Shown in pieces: positions 1 through 6,900 of a stretch of 13,421 bases of DNA. The number at the start of each line of letters is the position of its first letter. Positions within the stretch are counted from its first letter, which is position 1. This DNA comes from Candidatus Huberarchaeum crystalense (GTDB taxonomy: Archaea > Huberarchaeota > Huberarchaeia > Huberarchaeales > Huberarchaeaceae). The stretch covers positions 1-13,421 of the forward strand of contig PFSX01000015.1 in NCBI GenBank assembly GCA_002789275.1, written 5' to 3'. A model generated the notes under the pieces. The model saw only the letters and a program-made list of their open reading frames with translations, was not told the origin of the DNA and did no database searches. Made by a program: the position numbers and the translations under genes.

Positions 1-69
1 GTTAGTTAGTGTTATTTGTGTTAGTTAGTGTTATTTGTGTTAGTTAGTGTTATTTGTGTTAGTTAGTGT
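1..69. repeat. 19-bp tandem repeat array, 3 full copies plus a 12-base partial
   Basis: The unit gttagttagtgttatttgt occurs at 1-19, 20-38 and 39-57 without a mismatch, and its first 12 bases recur at 58-69. Because 19 is not a multiple of three and the unit contains TAG, every forward frame meets a stop, so this is non-coding on the + strand. The array touches the window edge and may be longer. There are no spacers, so it is not a CRISPR array. It is probably a slippage-generated intergenic repeat; no function can be assigned. Confidence 0.9.
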
Positions 70-83
70 CATAATATTAAAAA

Positions 84-130
84 CACAAAACACAAAACAC
101 AAATCAAAAACACAAAACACAAATCAAAAT
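84..130. repeat. 20-bp A/C-rich tandem repeat, two copies plus a partial
   Basis: The unit cacaaaacacaaatcaaaaa at 91-110 is repeated at 111-130 with one change in the last base, and a partial unit precedes it from 84. Its A/C-rich words (acacaaat) resemble the complement of the T/G-rich words in the array at 1-69 (atttgtgt), so the two arrays could pair weakly in single-stranded DNA or RNA. It lies in the gap upstream of uL5. Confidence 0.8.
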
Positions 131-160
131 ATTAAGTAAAAGTTTTAATTATACAAACTT

Positions 161-188
161 TTTATAAACTTTTGCTACAAAAGTTTAT
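161..188 (+). promoter_or_regulatory. uL5 core promoter overlapped by a perfect inverted repeat
   Basis: A TATA-like box (tttataaa, 161-168) lies about 20-25 bases before the ATG at 187, as expected for a leaderless or nearly leaderless archaeal transcript. The arms AAACTTTTG (166-174) and CAAAAGTTT (178-186) are exact reverse complements around a 3-base spacer. Two more pairs (164-165 with 187-188) extend each arm to 11 bases, so the dyad runs from inside the TATA box into the start codon. It could be an operator, or, if transcription starts further upstream, a hairpin covering the start. The pairing is seen; the role is inferred. Confidence 0.6.
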
Positions 189-759
189 GGCAACAACACA
201 AACACAAAAAAGCACAAATAAGAACGCAAACCCCAAACCGTCAGGAAAAACAAACAAAATGCAAACACAAGTAGAATTAGACAAAGTAGTAATTAACATT
301 GGAGCGGGCGGGGACATTTCAAAAATTGAGCGCGGTCAAAATATGCTGAAAAAATTAGTTGGCGGGAAATCAATAATTACAAAAGCAACAGGTGCTGCTA
401 AAACATTTCAGGTTAAGAGTGGTGCTCCTATGGGTGTAAAGATAACTTTGCGTAAACAAAAGGCGCTTGCATTTTTAAAACTCTTTTTTACTGCTTTTGA
501 AAATATAAAGGCTTCGTCATTTGACAAGCAAGGTAATATATCTTGCGGAACATCTGAATATTTTAGAATGAAAGATATAAAATATGATCCTTCAATTGGA
601 ACTCTTGGTTTAGAATGTATGATTTCGCTAAAAAAACCAGGTAAGCGCGTAAAGTTAAAAAAGCGCGCGCAATCTAAAGTCGGAAAAAAGCAAAGGGTTG
701 AAAAAGAAGAGGCGATTGCGTTTATTCAAAAAGAGTTTGGCATTAAAGTAAAAGAGTAA
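187..759 (+). CDS. rpl5: 50S ribosomal protein uL5 (archaeal L5)
   Basis: Large-subunit protein that binds 5S rRNA in the central protuberance and contacts the P-site tRNA region. It is recognised from the family core KVVINIGAGGD (residues 33-43), GAPMGVKITLR (79-89), the KASSFDKQGN segment (108-117) and KYDPSIGTLGLE (132-143), with a basic C-terminal region. The 190-residue product is slightly long because about 24 residues rich in Q, T, N and K precede the usual start of the family. ATG 187 was chosen because it sits right behind the promoter dyad. A TTG 15 bases upstream lies inside the dyad, and an ATG at 259 would give a protein of more typical length. The gene stands alone: the usual archaeal neighbours (eS4, uS14, uS8) are absent, and the next gene converges on it. 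The N-terminal DNA (acaacacaaacacaaa) has the same flavour as the repeat at 84-130. Confidence 0.95.
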   Translation: MATTQTQKSTNKNANPKPSGKTNKMQTQVELDKVVINIGAGGDISKIERGQNMLKKLVGGKSIITKATGAAKTFQVKSGAPMGVKITLRKQKALAFLKLFFTAFENIKASSFDKQGNISCGTSEYFRMKDIKYDPSIGTLGLECMISLKKPGKRVKLKKRAQSKVGKKQRVEKEEAIAFIQKEFGIKVKE

Positions 760-978
760 ATAAATTAAATATATTTATTTATTCATAAGTTTTTCTTACT
801 TGTTTGTTTTTTGGTTTTTCTCTTTTTTGCTCTTTTGGCTTTAGCTTTATTTTATATTTTTTGGTTCTTCTTGGTTTTTTTCTTTTGGTTTCTTTAACTT
901 TTGCTCTTTTGTCCTTTTTCTTTTGGTTTTTGCTTTTTTGTCTGTTTTTATCTATTTTTGTTTGTCTGTTTTAATATT
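760..978. other. T-rich intergenic tract: probable uL5 terminator, and lysine-rich remnant on the other strand
   Basis: On the + strand this gap holds many T4-T7 runs from about 790 onward, the form of archaeal intrinsic terminators, so it should end uL5 transcription. Read on the - strand it continues the giant gene past its stop as an almost T-free, A-rich sequence. In the same frame there is a TAG at 952-954, then an open run of lysine-rich codons to a TAA at 847-849, including KKPKEKNQEEPKNIK. A second frame is open down to the TAA at 779-781. Short words such as ccaaaaga and aacagacaaa recur, suggesting slippage. Confidence 0.55.
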
Positions 979-3900
979 TTATTTTTTCTGGTTTTTTATT
1001 TTTGGTTTTTTATACTCTTTGTAATTCTTATAGATATAGATATAATACCCAACAATAACAGCTAAAATCAGCAAAACCCACCAATACCAGCAAGCAATAA
1101 ATCTAAGATTACAGCCAAGGCCAAAAAGACAGCAACTATGTTGCCCTTGATTTGTTTTGTTTGATAGAGATGTTATAATGTGATCCTCTTTTGTTGCGTT
1201 GCATTTTCCGCAGTCTGTCTCGCAGGTCAAACAGGTTTCGTTTCCTTCGCATTTCTCATCTCTACAAACAGGAATTTTTGAGTAATCTTCTAGGCTGTTT
1301 TTGTAATTTTCTTTGCAAGTGCTATCGCAAACTTTGTCTCCGCAAGTACAATTTGAGCAATTTTTGACATTGATTATTGTAGGAGTGTTATATAAATTGT
1401 GGCGGCTAAAAGTTAGTAAATGTGTTCCTATTGTTGTGTTGAAACAAAAAATTTGATTGGGTTGAATTTTGTGTGTTGTTTGGTTATCAATATTTAATGT
1501 AAAGTTTGTCATAAACGCGTCGCAACATCCTCCACAGTTTGCGTTTTCGTTTGATGGAATGATTAGGCAGATTTTTTGGTTTGCGCAGATAGGGGTTGTG
1601 AACTTGTAAAATATTCTATGGCAGTGCTGATATTTGCTTGTTTTTGGTGGAATCAAATAAAATAAGCTATAAATTTCCTTGTTTTCACAATCCCAATTGC
1701 AATAAATCTTGTTCTCAAACCTGAGTGAAAGGTCTCCATATTTTATTACTTTTAGTTTAAGGTTTATTATTTTTGATTCATTTTGTGATAAGTCAAAAGA
1801 AGTATAAGTGTGTGCTGGCGCGCCATTATCTAATTGTGCGTCTGTGGATATTAACTCAAATCCATATGCTCCAACAAACACAATAACATTTTTGGCAATA
1901 TCATTTCCTTTATTTGTAATATTAATTTGATATTCAACTTCTTTTTTATATTCTATTTTATCGCTGATTTTTTTGGTGTCCAACACAAGGTGTGGCGCAC
2001 TAACATTCATTATTGTTGAGTTTCTTGTGTTGAAAATCGTGTCGTCAGTTATAAAAAGAGTGGCATTGATTGTGTCATTGATTGCGTGCGGCCTGCCAAT
2101 AAAAGTTATATTTAATGTTTCGTTTGGAACAATTTTTGAAATTATTGCGCTCCACTCATTTTCTACATTGCTTATATTGTTGCTGAATTTTAATGACAAA
2201 ACATCTACAAAATAAATGCCATTCATAACATAATGCGCAATCACATTGTAAGCAGTTATATTTCCTGTGTTTTTTATTGTTAGGTTTCCTGTGAAATCCT
2301 GGCAAGGATAAACTTTTGATGGAATTGAAATATTTAGAATTTCAAGGACAACAGATTGCATCTTCATTGTATGGTTTGTTAAAGTGTTAAATTCCTGATA
2401 AGGTCCTGATATATAACTTAGATATGTTGCGTTGATGTGGTTTGTTAGGTTCTCTTCTGCGCGCACATATTCTCCTTGCTTATATGTTCCGCTTATGTTT
2501 GTGTCTTCATATGTCTCGTTTATGCTCGCGTTTATTGTTATAGTATAGCAAGTGTTGTTTTCTATTGATGAGATCTTCCAAATTAGGGTGCGCGTGCGGT
2601 TGTTTATTTGGGTAGTTGAATTTGGCGTAGGAGTTGCGTTTAAAAAAGTTGTTCCGTTCGCCAAAATGTCTGTTGTTGTTATATTATATGCAACACCTTT
2701 TCCTGCATTGCAAATTGAAATATTATAAGTTATATTTTGGTTGGGGTAACTTTCGCTTATACTTGTTTTTGTGATAATTATGTTAGGAAGTTCAACATTT
2801 GTTGAAATTGTATTTGTGTGGTTGTATTGGTGACCGTTTGATGGCGCGCTCCATCCTGACAAATTTGCACTGATTTGTACAGTATCGTCTTGGTTTAAAA
2901 AGGTGTTATTAGAATAAGTGTTGTTGATAAACGCCAAAACCGAGATGTTTATACAGCTTCCATTTGTCAGATTGTCAAACATATAAAGAAGCATCTGCGA
3001 GCCATCAGATAAGTTTATTTGAGAGTTTGAAATAGGGGTTGTGGTCGCGCTCCAATTTATGAAAACAACGCCAGACAGAAGCGTGGCATTGAATGAAATA
3101 TTATATGTTGTTGAATTTCCATAATTGCAGAGATAAAAGGTGTAATTATTGATTGCTCCACTAGGCAAGCTATTATTTTGCTGTGTGATTGACAACAATA
3201 AATTCGGCTCGACAACAAGCAAGTCAGCGCTCGCGTTTGTTGTGTAATTTCGGCTATTTTGCGAGTTCCAGCTCATTGAAACTGCATCTGCTTTGTTCAA
3301 CAAATAATCACCTATTATAACATCGCTGTTATTATCATATTTTGTCTTAACGCGTGCGCTTATTGTTATAATAATTGTTTCGCTAACATTAACATTTGAA
3401 AAGAAATATGTTAAATTTCTTCTGTCGGGCGGAGATGAAATATCAAAAGCATCTGTTGATTTTGAGGTTGAGTTACTCAAAAATTCTGTCCCGTCAGGTA
3501 GATAATCCAAAACACTAACATTGTAAGCAATTGAGTTTCCTTCATTTTTAATTGTGATTGTGTAATTGATGGGAAAACCCGGCGCTTGCTGTTGTGGATT
3601 TACTGTTTTTGAAATTGTGATATTGGGCTCCAAAATTACTATACTCGCATTTGCGTTTATTTTAAAGGTTTCATTTGTTGAATTATAATAAGTTATGTTT
3701 GCAAAATTGTAAAGTATGCTTCCTTTGTGTAGGTTTGATGCATTGTTTACAAACCCTTCAAAATTTAGATTTAAAATCCCTATACGAACATCACTGAAAT
3801 TGCAATAAACCGTGTTGTTGTTTATTATCTTGCAATTTGACACACAACTCGCAGCAGTGCTATTTAAATAAGTAAAGGTGCAATTTTCGATGGCTGTTAT

Positions 3901-6900
3901 ATTAAAATTAGTTGAATTGTCAAACAAAGTTAGATTTTTTACACCACCTCTCGTTGTGTTTGTAATTATAGTCCATTCGAGTGGTTGGCCAAGCGAAGCA
4001 TTTATTTGGTTTGTGTATTTGTAAAATGTTGGAGGAGCAATGATAATTCCTCTTTGCACGAGTGAGTAATTAGAATTTGCGTCAGTTGAATATTCGCGCG
4101 CAGTTCCATTATACTCATCTGCTTTTGTTTGATTTGTCGAATAATATATTATATTTAACTGGTTTGCTCCAATATTATCGCCAGCAACAATAAATTTATT
4201 ATCACGGTAGGTTTCATTAACTTTAAAGGCAAGCCAAAAATTTACTGTTTCATTTACATTTATTTTTGAAATATTTTGAATTATTATTGTAGTATTTACA
4301 AAAAGAGGTATAATCTCAGAAGAGTTATAAATAAGTCCATCTGGAATATAATCAATTATTGTAATATTCCACGCAGTTGAAGAGCCGTTGTTTTTCAATG
4401 AAATTGTATAATTTATTATATCATCGATGCTGACAGGTGTGTCAGATGTGCGTGTTTTGTTTGCGACAATGTTTGGCTCTAAGACTGTAAATGTTGTTGA
4501 AGTCTCATTTACTGTTTCTGCTCCTTGGTTTGTAGAATTGAAAAATTCATTTGCTTCAGGGCCAGATGAGTAGTAAGAAGTATTTATCCTATTTTTAAGT
4601 TGCGTGCTGTTTGTATTGGTGCTGATATTTTCAACAAATGTAGAGTGGTTCATAATTATTGTAATTGGCGCAGAAATGTTACCCAAACTCGATTTACACT
4701 GCCATAAAAGAGATTCTGTTGTCTCATTCAGAACAGAACAGTTGAGTGTTGAATCATTGCAGAAGTAATTGCTGTTTGTTGTGTTTGTATATTTGCAAGT
4801 CGCGCTTCCATTAATATAGTGCAATCTGCTCTCTAAATAGTCATTAATTGTTATATTTTCAATTGTGCCGCATTTTATTTCTGTTGTAATTATATAATCC
4901 TGTTTTTCTCCGATACTAAGATTTGAATATTTTCTTTCTTTGATTATAAACGGGGCATTGGCGCCGATTATAGTTGAGTTAGTGGTCTGATTGATTGTTG
5001 TGGCATAATTGCAATTAGCGCAGCTTCCATTTACAAAAGTCGTAGAATTATACGCTACGGGACAGGTAGGTTTTGCTTTTACTTGCGCGCTCCAAGTTTT
5101 ACCTGCCAAAAGATCTATTGTCCAATTTATTGTTCTGTTGATTTCATTTATTTCTCCAGATACATTTGTCCAAAGATCGCTAAATCCTTCTGCTAAACTA
5201 TGCAAAATCGTCAGATTATAAGCAGGCCCTCCATTGTTTGTTACTTTGATTGTCCATGTTCGATTTTCGCCAAAATTAACTGTCTGGGATGTGTTGGCAA
5301 CTTCTAAATTTATAGATGGGTTTGTATAATTAATATTAGTGGTTTTTGCATCTGAAAATTCTTCTGAACAAGAATCAAAATAAGTTAAATTTACACTAAC
5401 ATTTCCGCTCGCTGCTGCGATGCATTGTTCTGATGAATTGAATGCGCGCACAGACACTATGATTTGCATATTTGTATTATTTGTTTGGCTGCTTCCATTC
5501 CAAAGTATATATTGGTTATTTATTTGCTCAAAATCGACTTGCGTTGAATTTCCAACTACCCACCACAAGTTTGCATATTTTAAATCATTTCCAAGTGTTG
5601 TGCTAATATTCCAATTGTGCGCTGGCAGAACATTGGTGTTTATGTTGAAAGTTATGTTTTTTTCTTCGCAAGGTCCGATTTCTGGCGCGCTTATGCTTGC
5701 AATTCTCATAATTGGTTGTGTGTCTAAATCAGATGTTGTTGAAGCGCATCCAATTGTGCAATTGCAATTGCCAGAATAACAGCCCCAACAAACAGTGGCA
5801 TTGTTTTTTGTAGTTAAATTACAGCCTGTTATGTTAGCAGTAATGTTTATGCTTATTTGACTGTGGTTTGCTAATGTGTTAAGCGCGCACCAAAATAAAT
5901 CATCAGATGTTCCTGACCCTCCAGTTGTTCCGTTCATAGATTCGCAGTTTGTGCTGTCAAAAAGTGTGTTAATTGGCAGAAGGTCTGTAATATTTATGCC
6001 GTACGCATCTGCGTTGCCAGTATTTTTTACAGTTATATTCCATATTATTTGAGATTTGTTTTCTTTTGCAATCCACAGCGGAGTTTTTGTAATTGAAATC
6101 TCAGGGTCTAAAACAACAAATGTTGGCGAGTATTTTTCAAGAGTTGTACCAGTAGAGCCCTCTGCAAACTGGCAAACAGTTTGATATGTTATTTTTGCTT
6201 TTGATTGACTTTGACTTGGCGAACAACAAGAAGTGGCATTGTATTTAAAAAAAGGCTGAACTGTTTCATCTTTTTTTATTTTATCAATAACAAAAGTGAT
6301 CGAACCGTCAGGATTATAAGTAATAGGGGAAACCACACTTTCGTTGATCGTCACTTGTGTAACATTAAATCCTACAAAAGGTAAATAATTTATTGTAACA
6401 TTATACAAACTTGTTTCTCCTTTCATTTCTATAGATAGGTTTGATGTGAAATTTGGATCGCTCAGGTTAGTAATGCAAAGCGTTACAGAATCCATCTCAC
6501 TAACAGATACTTGAGTTATAGGTGTCTTAATTATTGCATAACTGCTTGCGCTACTGTTTGAACATTCAACATCAAAGCATCCAACTTTAACATCTGCAAA
6601 AAGAGACATATTGCTGCATTTGGTAACAGTTGCGTTTGCATTGAATTTCGCCAAGCTTGACGGCTCAATTTTATCAATTGAAAATGTTGCGTATTTGCTC
6701 GTGTTTTCTATCAAAGATATATTAGAACCAATAGGCGCAGACCAATTTGAATATTCCATTCCCTCATCAAAAGTTATATTTACGATCGCATTGTATGCTG
6801 CGCCAGGCCCTAGGTTTTTCACAATAATTTCATAAGTAGCTATATCTTCGCTTACAATATCTGGTTTTCTGTCAAAAGTTATCGAAAGCAATGGTTTTGT

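Noticed and set aside
1..130. Possible CRISPR array
   Set aside because: The repeats are directly adjacent with no unique spacers, are only 19-20 bases long, and no cas gene is present.
172..186. TTG start for uL5, 15 bases upstream of the ATG
   Set aside because: It lies inside the promoter dyad, too close to the TATA box, and adds only five residues with no family support.
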